Made by a program: the position numbers and the translations under genes | Shown here: positions 9,000-17,586 of the stretch, piece after piece | Layout: each line of letters opens with the position of its first letter | Position numbering within the stretch: the first letter of the stretch is position 1 | From: Spirosoma panaciterrae DSM 21099 | Lineage (GTDB): Bacteria; Bacteroidota; Bacteroidia; Cytophagales; Spirosomataceae | NCBI RefSeq assembly: GCF_000374025.1 | Contig: NZ_KB893200.1 | Location: 1-62,450, forward strand | Length of the DNA stretch: 62,450 bases | Direction: 5' to 3' | The notes under the pieces: generated by a model | Databases searched by the model: none | The model's input: the letters and a program-made list of their open reading frames with translations, nothing else | Told to the model about the DNA's origin: nothing

Positions 9000-11330
9000 A
9001 TGCACGTATCGGGCCGCATTCGCTTTCGTCTGATCAACACGCTGATATGTCTGTTGGTAGGCTATTCCATCGGGTCTGCTTTGGCAAAGCCAACCTGGGC
9101 GTTTAGTGTGGTTGTTGCGGTTGAAAAGCAAACGGCAGACTACTTTCAGAAAACGTATGCTAAGTCGATCAACGACATTGTGGCGGCTCAGATGGCAACC
9201 GTCAATGCCAATTTCAACAGCTCCCCTAGCTTTAATGGACTATATAACTTCCATGTTGATTCGGTGTACGTGTTTGATGGCCCCGCTCAAAATGAAGTGT
9301 TTCGTAGCCACCCAAGGTTTCAGTATTGTGTAGTTGTTGATGGTAAATTTACGACACCCACCGTTGGCGGAGGCTGGTATGGAGGTACGCAAACGATTTA
9401 CCACAGTTGGGGGTGGAACGAATGGGATGGGCCATTTGCGTCTTATGCTACGGATGGATTGACGCATGAGTTTGGCCATGCCCGGGGGGCTATCGATATC
9501 TACGCGCTACAGGTAGATGGGACGAAGAATCCGGTGAACGGCCAATCGTTTGAGCCAGTCAGTTCAATTATGAACTACCCCTATGGCAACATTACCTGGG
9601 ATGAGCACACCACGAATCTGCTGAACTCAACGGCCGACAGACCGCTGGAAGGAGATCAATGGGTCATCCGGCCCTTCCCCAATACCATTGGTATAAACGT
9701 AACCAATCAGCAGGGTATTCCTTTGAGCAACGCAACGATCGAGGTATATCCAGTCGATTGGTACTCCGCTACTGTGACCGCTACCCCGGTCGTGACCGTA
9801 ACGACGGATGGGACGGGCAACTATACCTTCCCGACGAATCCCTTTCGCCCTTCGTCGAGTGGCTTCCCCTGGACCATGCGTTATGGAAATTTTCTGATCA
9901 AGGTCACTTATGGCTCCAATGTGCAATACAAATGGATGCCGATCTACGACGTGCAGAATTTATACTTCAAGGGTGGGCCCAATACCGCGTATGCGCCAGC
10001 GTTTATTTTTACGGCGGATGTCGATGCGGTTGCTATCCGATTAGGCAGCGTTCCTGAAACCGGCTTTTGCTCAGGCGAAGTGATTACGGTTCCCTTTACT
10101 ACCTATGGCACTCTTCATGCCGATAACAAATTCTCCCTGCTGCTATCGGATATAACGGGAAACTTTGCGCGTGGAAGGAGTATTGCCGTTGAGCAGGGAA
10201 CGAGCCTGACCGCTATATCGGGTGCTGTAGTGGTGGATGGGCCTGTGGTTGGTAGTTTTAAGGTGAAAGTTGTGAGTAGCTCACCCTATGCCGAAAGTGA
10301 AGCCCTGCCCATTGCCGTAAAGCAGGTGCCTCCTGGCCCAACTGTAAAGTCGATTCTGGTTTGTCAGAATGCAGCGGCACCTGCACTCCAGGCCAGTGGC
10401 TATAACCTGTTATGGTACGATAGTTCGGGAGGAGGAACAGGTTCATCAATTGCACCGACGGTTAGTACAACACAGGCTGGTCAGAAGAATTATTTTGTCA
10501 GTCAGACACTCGACGGCTGCGAAAGCACCCGATCCATCTTGCTTGTGACCATACAGGCTTTGCCATCGGCACCAACGGTCAGCTCAAAAGCTGTTTGCCA
10601 GTTTACAACGCCACAAGCGCTTACAGCAACGGGTACGGGATTGATCTGGTATGACCAAAACGGAAATCTACTGACAACCGCACCTACGGTTTCGACCGAC
10701 AAAGCGGGCTCTTTTACGTTTCTGGTAAGCCAGACCATGTTTGGATGCGAAGGCCCTAAAGCAACCTTACCGATCAAGGTGCTTGCCGCACCAACGGCCA
10801 CCCTTACCGGGAGCCAGACGATTCTGGAAGGGCAGTCGGCCTCGTTGTCGGTAACCCTCACGGGCGATGCCCCCTGGCAAGTTACATACCACGATAGCAC
10901 AGCGATCGGAGCAGGCGCCGTTCAACTGGTTCAGGCCACCACCAGCCCTTATACGATTAGTATAAAGCCTTTAAAAACAACGGCCTATCAGTTAACAGCG
11001 GTTACGAATGGGTGCAAAGGCAGTGTCAATACGGACCGTGTTGTTGTCTCAGTTCTGCCGCTATTGGGGGTCGATGATCCATCACAGGATGGACGTATTG
11101 AGGTGTATCCGGTTCCGGCAACCAACGCCGTAACGACCCGTATTCGGTATCCGGGCCTAAAAACCAATGCCTCCTTATGGCTAACCGATCTGAACGGGCA
11201 AACTTTGGAACAACAGGCGTTTCAAAGCGATACGTCGACAATCCAGCTCAGCATGTACCCAGCCGGAACCTATATTCTCCAGATTCAGATAAATGGCCAA
11301 ATAATGGCCAGGCGAATCCTGAAACAGTAA
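9000..11330 (+). CDS. Secreted metzincin-like metalloprotease with Ig-like repeats and T9SS sorting domain
   Basis: Starting at the ATG at 9000 gives 776 residues with a normal signal peptide (basic start, hydrophobic LINTLICLLVGYS, cut near ALA). Earlier in-frame ATGs at 8898 and 8958 put non-signal residues in front. Residues about 30-200 hold the zinc motif H156-E157-x2-H160-x2-G163-x2-D166 (HEFGHARGAID) and a probable Met-turn SSIMNY (Met191). Asp as third ligand is known from snapalysin-type metzincins. A carboxypeptidase-regulatory-like segment follows. Then come at least two cysteine-containing Ig-like repeats of the kind seen in Cytophaga surface proteins, with the repeated pattern WYD..G. 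The C-terminal 75 residues (VYPVPATN to RRILKQ) form a type IX secretion sorting domain. The role, protein degradation outside the cell, is inferred. Confidence 0.8.
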   Translation: MHVSGRIRFRLINTLICLLVGYSIGSALAKPTWAFSVVVAVEKQTADYFQKTYAKSINDIVAAQMATVNANFNSSPSFNGLYNFHVDSVYVFDGPAQNEVFRSHPRFQYCVVVDGKFTTPTVGGGWYGGTQTIYHSWGWNEWDGPFASYATDGLTHEFGHARGAIDIYALQVDGTKNPVNGQSFEPVSSIMNYPYGNITWDEHTTNLLNSTADRPLEGDQWVIRPFPNTIGINVTNQQGIPLSNATIEVYPVDWYSATVTATPVVTVTTDGTGNYTFPTNPFRPSSSGFPWTMRYGNFLIKVTYGSNVQYKWMPIYDVQNLYFKGGPNTAYAPAFIFTADVDAVAIRLGSVPETGFCSGEVITVPFTTYGTLHADNKFSLLLSDITGNFARGRSIAVEQGTSLTAISGAVVVDGPVVGSFKVKVVSSSPYAESEALPIAVKQVPPGPTVKSILVCQNAAAPALQASGYNLLWYDSSGGGTGSSIAPTVSTTQAGQKNYFVSQTLDGCESTRSILLVTIQALPSAPTVSSKAVCQFTTPQALTATGTGLIWYDQNGNLLTTAPTVSTDKAGSFTFLVSQTMFGCEGPKATLPIKVLAAPTATLTGSQTILEGQSASLSVTLTGDAPWQVTYHDSTAIGAGAVQLVQATTSPYTISIKPLKTTAYQLTAVTNGCKGSVNTDRVVVSVLPLLGVDDPSQDGRIEVYPVPATNAVTTRIRYPGLKTNASLWLTDLNGQTLEQQAFQSDTSTIQLSMYPAGTYILQIQINGQIMARRILKQ

Positions 11331-11338
11331 CCGTTAGG

Positions 11339-12604
11339 TTATATCGCTTGACCAAACTTATACTGGCTATCGTAGGCCAGCCCTAATCCCACGCTGGACA
11401 GTTTGTTCTGATCGGCAATGGCCGCGTTGGGGAATAATTGTTTAAAGGCAACCTGGACGGAATGGACTTCGGTGGACCCGCCCGTAAGAATCACTAAATC
11501 GATGGCGTCATTTCGAACACCGGCTTCCTGAAGACACTGCCGGGCCGAAGCGGCTATTTTGTCCACATCCTCCTGAATGGATTCTTCAAAAAGCTCGCGT
11601 TTGATCGGGATAAAAAAGTCTTCTTCAATAAAATCGAAGGTGGCCGTATGAACGGGCTCGCTGGATAGGGCAATTTTGGCACTTTCGGCGGTAGCCAGCA
11701 GCGAGTGGCCGGTTTCATCTTCGAGTACCTGCAACAACCGACGATACCGCGCCTTATCGTGCGATTGATGGAGCAGTTGCCGAACCTGCATGATGGTTTT
11801 GGGTGTATACAGAAAGTTTACCTTGCTCCACTCGGCCAGATCAAAGAACGGTTTTAGCGGCACTTCCAGATTTTTAGGCCCATACGTGCTACGATAGCCA
11901 ATTTCGGGCATAATAGCCGACAGGCTGAGTTCTTTATCGAAGTCGTTGCCGCCAATACGGACTCCTGTATTCGCCAGAATATCCGACGATCGATCGGGCT
12001 TATGAATGTATTGGTCCGATAGTTTGATGACTGTAAAATCGGACGTTCCTCCGCCCAGATCGACCACGATTGCCAGCTTTTCGCCTTTTATCCGAACCTC
12101 GTGAGCAAAAGCGGCCGCAATGGGTTCAAACTGAAATTCGATGTGCTTGAACCCGATTCGCTGGGCAATGGCCTGTAATTCGGCCTGAGCGCGGACATCG
12201 GCATCCGGGTCGTTATCGACAAAATGAACCGGGCGGCCCATAACGACATGCTCAATTTCCTGACCCGCTTCCGCATCGGCTTTAGCCTTGATGTGCCGTA
12301 GAAACGAGCTGATGATGATCGGGAAATTCATGGAAGCACCGTTCACCAGTGTTCCCTGTTTCATGAGCGACGTACCCAGCACCCGCTTCAAACTCCGCAT
12401 GAAACGCCCATCTTCCCGGTCGAAAAACATACGAACAGCCGCCCGACCATAGAACGGTCGGTTATCGACGCGCTGAAAGAACAACGCGCTGGGAATGGTC
12501 ACATGGGTTTGCTCGACGGGGACTAGTTGAATTGTACCGTTGCTGGCAATCGCTACACTGGTGTTCGACGTGCCAAAATCTATGCCGCAGGAAATGGGTG
12601 CCAT
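11339..12604 (-). CDS. Hsp70-family chaperone-like ATPase, YegD type
   Basis: A 421-residue actin/Hsp70-fold ATPase without the DnaK substrate-binding domain. It has the phosphate-1 motif CGIDFGTSNTSVAIA at the N-terminus, phosphate-2 VVDLGGGTSDFTV near the middle, and the adenosine motif LTGGSTEV near the C-terminus. This is the layout of E. coli YegD. The cellular role of YegD-type proteins is poorly defined; nucleotide-dependent binding of partners is likely. A TAACTTTG -7 element lies about 20 bp upstream. The gene converges with the protease gene, with 8 bp between their stops. Confidence 0.88.
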   Translation of the reverse strand: MAPISCGIDFGTSNTSVAIASNGTIQLVPVEQTHVTIPSALFFQRVDNRPFYGRAAVRMFFDREDGRFMRSLKRVLGTSLMKQGTLVNGASMNFPIIISSFLRHIKAKADAEAGQEIEHVVMGRPVHFVDNDPDADVRAQAELQAIAQRIGFKHIEFQFEPIAAAFAHEVRIKGEKLAIVVDLGGGTSDFTVIKLSDQYIHKPDRSSDILANTGVRIGGNDFDKELSLSAIMPEIGYRSTYGPKNLEVPLKPFFDLAEWSKVNFLYTPKTIMQVRQLLHQSHDKARYRRLLQVLEDETGHSLLATAESAKIALSSEPVHTATFDFIEEDFFIPIKRELFEESIQEDVDKIAASARQCLQEAGVRNDAIDLVILTGGSTEVHSVQVAFKQLFPNAAIADQNKLSSVGLGLAYDSQYKFGQAI

Positions 12605-12623
12605 TTTTTGTGGAAAAAGGGCA

Positions 12624-12631
12624 CAAAGTTA
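12624..12631 (-). promoter_or_regulatory. Candidate -7 element of the YegD-type gene
   Basis: TAACTTTG on the minus strand is a perfect TAnnTTTG match. The predicted start of transcription is about 13 bp before the ATG. No clear -33 TTTG lies at normal spacing. Confidence 0.5.
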
Positions 12632-12696
12632 ACACAAACTCGGCAATCTGTTGGTCAGAGAGACGAACTGTTTTCAGCAAAACAGTCCACCAGAAC

Positions 12697-12757
12697 CCCA
12701 AAGCCCTTAAAGGAGCCTTTCCTGCACTTGGATAAAGTCTCCTTTAGGGGTTTTGGG
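12697..12757 (-). terminator. Long hairpin after fabF
   Basis: Left arm 12697-12715 and right arm 12739-12757 pair at 17 of 19 positions (right arm complement CCCAAAACCCCTAAAGGAG). It lies 10 bp past the fabF stop and before the next gene in the same direction. Its sequence closely resembles the hairpin at 15555-15610, so it belongs to a dispersed hairpin family. Confidence 0.6.
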
Positions 12758-12767
12758 AAAAACGTTC

Positions 12768-14012
12768 TCATACCTTCTGAAAGACAACCGTTGCATTATG
12801 CCCACCAAAACCAAAGGCATTGCTTAGGGTCGTGTTGACACGGGCTGGTCGGGCCTCCCCCAGCACAATAGATACATCCTTAGGAATGGCCGAATCTAGT
12901 TCTGTTGTATTAATGGTTGGAGGGATCACATTGTCGCGCATCGACAACAGGCAAATAATGGCTTCGATAGCACCCGCAGCTCCCATCAAATGACCCGTGA
13001 TGGATTTTGTCGCACTGATGTGCAGGGAGGGTGGTGGTGTTCCTGCCAGTTTAAGAATCGCTTTGATTTCGGACAAATCGCCGACGGGCGTAGAGGTCGC
13101 GTGCGGATTCAGGTAGTCCACATTCTGAATGGTCAAACCCGCTTCGTTCAGCGCTAGTTGCATGGCTTTAGCGGCTCCCAGCCCTTCAGGGTGCGTGGCC
13201 GTCATGTGGTATGCATCGGCAGTCATGGCTGCCCCCGTGACTTCGCCGTAGATCACAGCCCCTCGGTTCACTGCATGCTCGTATTCTTCCAGGACCAGGG
13301 CTCCCGCACCTTCGCCCATCACAAAGCCGTCGCGTGCTACATCAAACGGGCGGGATGCGGTTGCTGGCTCATCGTTACGGGTCGACATAGCTTTGATGGC
13401 ACTAAACCCCCCAAATGAAGCTGGCGTAATTGGGGCTTCCGATCCGCCCGTTATGATGATTTTCGCTTTGCCCAGCCGGATGTAATTGAAGGCATCCATG
13501 ATGGCCGTGTTCGAGGTAGCACAGGCCGAAACGGTGGTGTAATTGATACCCATGAAGCCATTGCGAATCGAGATCATGCCCGACGCCATATTGGCAATCA
13601 GCTTCGGGACAAAAAACGGACTAAAGCGCGGCTGACCGTTGCCTTTTACGTATTCCGTTACCTGTTCTTCAAACACATCCATACCCCCCTGGCCATTTCC
13701 CCAAATAACGCCTACATCGAACGGGTCCAGTTGAGACAACGCAAAGCCAGAGTCTTTTATGGCCTGGTCGGCAGCAATCAAGGCGTATTGGGTAAATCGG
13801 TCGGTTCGTTTGGTATCGGCATGATTTAAATAATCGGAGGCATTATATTCTTTAAGTTCAGCCGCAAATTGCGTTCTGAACAACGAAGCGTCGAAATGGG
13901 TAATGGGCGCGGCTCCACTGCGACCCGCCAGAACATTCGCCCAGAACGTTGGAATGTCGTTGCCCACAGGTGTCAAGGCACCAATTCCGGTAATAACAAC
14001 TCGGTGTAACAT
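12768..14012 (-). CDS. fabF: Beta-ketoacyl-ACP synthase II
   Basis: With the ATG at 14012 the protein has 414 residues and begins HRVVITGIGALTPVG, as FabF proteins do. The upstream in-frame ATG at 14078 would add 22 unconserved residues and leave almost no leader behind the -7 element at 14089-14096. The catalytic triad is visible: Cys164 (TVSACATS), His in NPHATSTPVGD and His in KSITGHLMGAAGA. The enzyme elongates acyl-ACP with malonyl-ACP in fatty acid synthesis. No acpP or other fab gene is beside it, so this may be a secondary copy. Its promoter overlaps an operator shared with the divergent tetR gene, so it is probably repressed by that TetR protein. Confidence 0.92.
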   Translation of the reverse strand: MLHRVVITGIGALTPVGNDIPTFWANVLAGRSGAAPITHFDASLFRTQFAAELKEYNASDYLNHADTKRTDRFTQYALIAADQAIKDSGFALSQLDPFDVGVIWGNGQGGMDVFEEQVTEYVKGNGQPRFSPFFVPKLIANMASGMISIRNGFMGINYTTVSACATSNTAIMDAFNYIRLGKAKIIITGGSEAPITPASFGGFSAIKAMSTRNDEPATASRPFDVARDGFVMGEGAGALVLEEYEHAVNRGAVIYGEVTGAAMTADAYHMTATHPEGLGAAKAMQLALNEAGLTIQNVDYLNPHATSTPVGDLSEIKAILKLAGTPPPSLHISATKSITGHLMGAAGAIEAIICLLSMRDNVIPPTINTTELDSAIPKDVSIVLGEARPARVNTTLSNAFGFGGHNATVVFQKV

Positions 14013-14088
14013 GGTAGGTATAACGGTCAGCTTTGCCGGTAGTCGTCCTGTAAGAAGAACAGCGCCTAACTGACTCATAAAGTTTGGG

Positions 14089-14096
14089 CAAAGGTA
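14089..14096 (-). promoter_or_regulatory. Candidate -7 element of fabF
   Basis: TACCTTTG on the minus strand, a perfect TAnnTTTG match, gives a leader of about 70 nt to the ATG at 14012. The expected -33 position (about 14114-14123) falls inside the palindromic operator. Confidence 0.55.
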
Positions 14097-14106
14097 GGAA
14101 AATAAA

Positions 14107-14120
14107 ATACCAATTGGTAT
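14107..14120. promoter_or_regulatory. TetR operator copy 1 (fabF/tetR divergent region)
   Basis: ATACCAATTGGTAT is a perfect 14-bp palindrome 9 bp before the tetR ATG and over the presumed -33 region of fabF. An identical palindrome lies at 14751-14764 upstream of the SDR gene. TetR proteins usually bind palindromes of this size next to their own gene. Confidence 0.75.
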
Positions 14121-14129
14121 ATTTACACT

Positions 14130-14732
14130 ATGAAAAATGAATTGTCGAAATCAGAACGGACCCGTCAGTTTATTGTCGAAACGACGGCGGGTATCTTCAA
14201 TACAAAAGGGTATGCCGGAACGTCGCTGTCGGATCTGACCGAAGCGACCGGATTGACGAAAGGCAGTATTTACGGCAATTTTGGCAGTAAAGAAGAAGTA
14301 GCCCTGGCCTGTTTTGACTATAACCTGTCCAAAATCAATCAGATCGTTCAGCAACGGCTGGCTCAGGAGACGACGTTTCATAAGAAGCTGATGGTTTACG
14401 TCCAGATCTACCATAGGTACTCCGGAACGCCTTTTCCTGAAGGTGGATGCCCGATTTTAAATACCGCTATCGATGCCGACGATACGAATAACCTGCTCAA
14501 AGACCGTGCTGCCAAAGCCATTGAAGCCTGGAAAAAACGCCTTGTCGATCTGATTCGGGGTGGCATTGACGCCGGGGAGTTCAGACCGAATGTAACCCCG
14601 GAACAAATGGCTTTGTCGATGATCGCTCTGATCGAAGGGGGGATTATGATTGCGAAAGCAACCAATAATCCATCCAGTCTGGCGAAAGTCCTGAAAACGG
14701 TAGAGATGCTCGTTGATCAATTGAAAAGTTAA
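14130..14732 (+). CDS. TetR/AcrR-family transcriptional regulator
   Basis: A 200-residue protein with an N-terminal TetR helix-turn-helix (about residues 10-57: GIFNTKGYAGTSLSDLTEAT, then LTKGSIYGNFGSKEEVA) and a ligand-binding C-terminal half containing FPEGGCPILNTAIDADD, as in TetR_C_6-like members. It is likely a repressor released by a small hydrophobic ligand. The identical palindrome upstream of this gene and upstream of the SDR gene, with fabF divergent, points to control of fabF, tetR and the SDR. The ligand is unknown. Confidence 0.9.
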   Translation: MKNELSKSERTRQFIVETTAGIFNTKGYAGTSLSDLTEATGLTKGSIYGNFGSKEEVALACFDYNLSKINQIVQQRLAQETTFHKKLMVYVQIYHRYSGTPFPEGGCPILNTAIDADDTNNLLKDRAAKAIEAWKKRLVDLIRGGIDAGEFRPNVTPEQMALSMIALIEGGIMIAKATNNPSSLAKVLKTVEMLVDQLKS

Positions 14733-14747
14733 AAATTTTTGAACCAA

Positions 14748-14767
14748 AAAATACCAATTGGTATTTT
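14748..14767. promoter_or_regulatory. TetR operator copy 2 (upstream of SDR)
   Basis: A 20-bp perfect palindrome, AAAATACCAATTGGTATTTT, containing the same 14-bp core as copy 1 (core at 14751-14764). It starts 15 bp after the tetR stop and ends 30 bp before the SDR ATG, a position suited to repression. Confidence 0.75.
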
Positions 14768-14797
14768 AAAAGAAAATTGACAATGTAATTAACAGCC

Positions 14798-15538
14798 ATG
14801 AAAACGACTCAGAATACAGTCCTGATTACGGGAGGAAGTGCCGGTATCGGTTTTGAAATCGCCAAACTGTTCGATCAGAAAGGCAACCATGTGATCATTA
14901 CCGGCCGCGATGAAAGCCGCCTGAAAAAAGCAGCCGCTCAACTCCAGAACGTAACGGCGATTGTGAGTGACGTAACGAATGAGGCCGATGTGAACCGCCT
15001 GGTAGATCAGCTATACACGGAGTTTCCTACCCTAAACATTCTGGTCAATAACGCCGGGAAAGCGTTCTACTATCCACAAGCTGCTCAGGCCAATGCGTTT
15101 GAAAAGGCGGGTGAAGAAATGCTGACCAACTATCTATCGGTTATTCGGCTGACTGAAAAACTAGTTGATTTGTTGAACAAACAAGACGAAGCTGCCATTG
15201 TCAATGTATCATCGATTGTTGCCTTTGCGCCCAATCATCGATTGGCGACCTACGGGGCCAGCAAGGCCGCTTTGCACTCCTACACTCAATCATTGCGGAT
15301 TACATTGGAGCGAAGTACGACTACTAAAGTGTTTGAACTGATGCCACCACTTGTTGATACTGACTTTTCGCAGGAGATTGGTGGAGCGACTAATGGGATT
15401 GCCCCGTCGGTAGTAGCGGCCGATTTACTTCATGCGCTTGAAAATAACGAGTATGAAATTCACGTTGGTCGCACGGCCCAATTGTATGAACTGGCGCGTA
15501 CATCCCCAGCTGATGCACTGGCGGCTATGAACGCCTAA
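14798..15538 (+). CDS. Short-chain dehydrogenase/reductase, DltE-like
   Basis: A 246-residue classical SDR. The Rossmann nucleotide motif is TGGSAGIGFEIA near residue 12, NNAG is at about residue 85, the catalytic Ser is in VNVSSIVAF, and the YGASK motif supplies Tyr and Lys. The overall pattern, with the LEVMPP-like stretch FELMPPLVDTDFS, resembles DltE-type oxidoreductases. The substrate is unknown. It follows tetR in the same direction with operator copy 2 in between, so it is likely induced with fabF, perhaps in modifying a fatty acyl or related carbonyl compound (inference). Confidence 0.88.
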   Translation: MKTTQNTVLITGGSAGIGFEIAKLFDQKGNHVIITGRDESRLKKAAAQLQNVTAIVSDVTNEADVNRLVDQLYTEFPTLNILVNNAGKAFYYPQAAQANAFEKAGEEMLTNYLSVIRLTEKLVDLLNKQDEAAIVNVSSIVAFAPNHRLATYGASKAALHSYTQSLRITLERSTTTKVFELMPPLVDTDFSQEIGGATNGIAPSVVAADLLHALENNEYEIHVGRTAQLYELARTSPADALAAMNA

Positions 15539-15554
15539 CGGTTTATCCGGCTTC

Positions 15555-15610
15555 CCCAACCCCTAAAGGAGCTTTACTATTATCAAGTCAAAGCCCCTTT
15601 AGGGGTTGGG
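15555..15610. terminator. Bidirectional hairpin terminator between SDR and heparinase genes
   Basis: Arms 15555-15575 and 15590-15610 pair at 20 of 21 positions around a 14-nt loop. It lies between two convergent genes. The arm motif CCCAACCCCTAAAGG recurs, with changes, in the hairpin at 12697-12757. Confidence 0.75.
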
Positions 15611-15624
15611 ATAAAGGAATGGCT

Positions 15625-17568
15625 TTACTTCGGGGCAATCACAAAATTGAGCTTGTCTGAGGTTTTGGGGGCGAGTGCGGTGAAGTTAATCCGGTAAATA
15701 GTATCGCCCCATTTCGTAATAATACCCTGATCTTCGGGTGCTTCCAGCTTTACTTTTTCGACCGATGGCTGCAATTGTTTCGGATTGTATTTCACCACGA
15801 AATCCTGCGCTTTCCCCTGTTTTGGGGCATAATGGATAATCAGTTCGCCAGGTTTTCCAGGTTCGGCGGGATAGCAGGTCATCAGATGCTGGGTGAGTTG
15901 GGTTGCCTGTTGAAGACTGAACTCATCGTCTACCTGAACGCCCTTACCCCGATTCAGCCGGATGTTCCGCTGCCAGCGAGTGACACCGGCTTCTTTCGGA
16001 TACGCTTTGGAAATATCGACGCCAAATTGCGTACCGGCCTTATCTGTTTTGTACGACACATTACTGGCTCTGAACGACATGCCGGGTGGCTGATTCTGAC
16101 CATTGATGGTGGGCAGGTTGTGGTAGTCGGAGCAATTGTACCAGATATCGTATCGCTTGCTGCTGAACGTTTTAGCCGTGTAGGTTCCCCGGCCTACATC
16201 GATCAACAGCGGTTGACCATCATAGTAGACCACATAATTGCCAATGTCGTTATGGTTATGGCTTTCGTCGTTATGACCTCCTTTGGCCGCCACATAAAAT
16301 CCGTTGGTCGTACCGGCCTGATCGCGGGCGGCAAACACCTGAAGATCGGGCAACCAGACATCTTTAGGAAGCGGTAGACCCTTCGTTGCTTTCTGAAACT
16401 CATCCTGCATAAACAGCGAATAGAAGTTGCGGAAAAAATGGAACCGACCGATGGAGCCATCTTCGGGTTGCCGATAATAGGCACCAAACCGCATCATATC
16501 GGGGTCGTTGATGGCTTTTCCGTAGCGATAAATCATAGTAGCGGCCATACCCGGCTGTGGGTCGGCATCGGCGAAATTCAGAAAGTATTTTTCACTGATT
16601 TGAGCACGATAGATGAACCGGCCCATGTTTCGAAACTTCTCATCGGCATACACGTATTGAAACGCGTCGTTGCTGGCTGTATTGAGCATGGCGATGTTGT
16701 CGAAAAGTGAAGCAGCCGCAGCGCCCCAATAGCTTGGTCCTTCATCGCAACCGCCATCCTGCGGGTACGGATTCAGGAATTCGTCGAGCACGTGCAGCAG
16801 TTTGGCAACGGATGCGGCTCGCTTATCGTCGTCTTTTTCGAGGAGTAAAACCGCGTTGAGCCAGTTGGAGCAAATCCAGGGATTCCAGTTGTTGGGTGGC
16901 CGACCAGCCGAAGTTTTGGTCATCCAGCCGTGGGGCTTATTCATTAGCGGCTGAAAAACGCGGTAGTTGGTTTCGTTGTAGATGCGTTTGCGAATTTGTG
17001 GCGAAACGGCATCCAGTTTATCGCCCAGGTAATAATCGACCCAGGCCAGATAGGTAGCGGTTTCGGCGGCAAACAGATCGACAAATGGTTGCGACACATC
17101 GACCAATCCCAGATACGCTTTGCCTTTGGGTAAATGAGCCGACGCACCCCAGAACGATTCTTCGCATATGGACCACACCCCATCGACAATCGGATCGATG
17201 AAACGGCCCTTGTTTTCGTAAATCTCAGCCAAGAGCAGCGTGCCCAGCACTTCGCGCTTTTTAAAGCTGATGGCTTCGTAGTCGGTTCGGTTGCCCGTTC
17301 GTTCGATCAGTAGAGATTTCGTAGCGGGGATACTCGGCCACTGGTAGGTCTGGTACGATTCGGCTTTTTTAACGTACGCTTTCAGCATTTCCTGATCAGC
17401 TTTGGCCCAGCCCGCCCGGTTGTCCCGTTTCGGAAATGGGGCCCATTGTGCCTGTGGAATCAGGGCTTTTTTGAGATCATCGGTCGTGTATTTGCCACTC
17501 AGCAGATTCTGGTTTTGTGCAAAGGTTGTGCCAGTCAGCAGGAGGAGCCATGTGAGGAAAAGTTTCAT
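15625..17568 (-). CDS. Heparinase II/III-family polysaccharide lyase
   Basis: The 647-residue protein has a signal peptide (MKLFLTWLLLLTGTTFA), an alpha/alpha toroid over about residues 30-370, and a beta-sandwich to the C-terminus. The family signature lies near residue 440: ESHNHNDIGNYVVYYDG followed by PLLIDVGRGTY. Such lyases cleave uronate-containing polymers by beta-elimination in the periplasm or at the surface. The exact PL family (12, 15, 17, 21 or other) cannot be set from motifs alone. It is the last gene of the susCD operon, 18 bp after the alginate-lyase-family gene. With the GH88 enzyme nearby, a glucuronic-acid-rich substrate is likely. Confidence 0.88.
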   Translation of the reverse strand: MKLFLTWLLLLTGTTFAQNQNLLSGKYTTDDLKKALIPQAQWAPFPKRDNRAGWAKADQEMLKAYVKKAESYQTYQWPSIPATKSLLIERTGNRTDYEAISFKKREVLGTLLLAEIYENKGRFIDPIVDGVWSICEESFWGASAHLPKGKAYLGLVDVSQPFVDLFAAETATYLAWVDYYLGDKLDAVSPQIRKRIYNETNYRVFQPLMNKPHGWMTKTSAGRPPNNWNPWICSNWLNAVLLLEKDDDKRAASVAKLLHVLDEFLNPYPQDGGCDEGPSYWGAAAASLFDNIAMLNTASNDAFQYVYADEKFRNMGRFIYRAQISEKYFLNFADADPQPGMAATMIYRYGKAINDPDMMRFGAYYRQPEDGSIGRFHFFRNFYSLFMQDEFQKATKGLPLPKDVWLPDLQVFAARDQAGTTNGFYVAAKGGHNDESHNHNDIGNYVVYYDGQPLLIDVGRGTYTAKTFSSKRYDIWYNCSDYHNLPTINGQNQPPGMSFRASNVSYKTDKAGTQFGVDISKAYPKEAGVTRWQRNIRLNRGKGVQVDDEFSLQQATQLTQHLMTCYPAEPGKPGELIIHYAPKQGKAQDFVVKYNPKQLQPSVEKVKLEAPEDQGIITKWGDTIYRINFTALAPKTSDKLNFVIAPK

Positions 17569-17586
17569 ACGAGTAGGAACCGCTTT

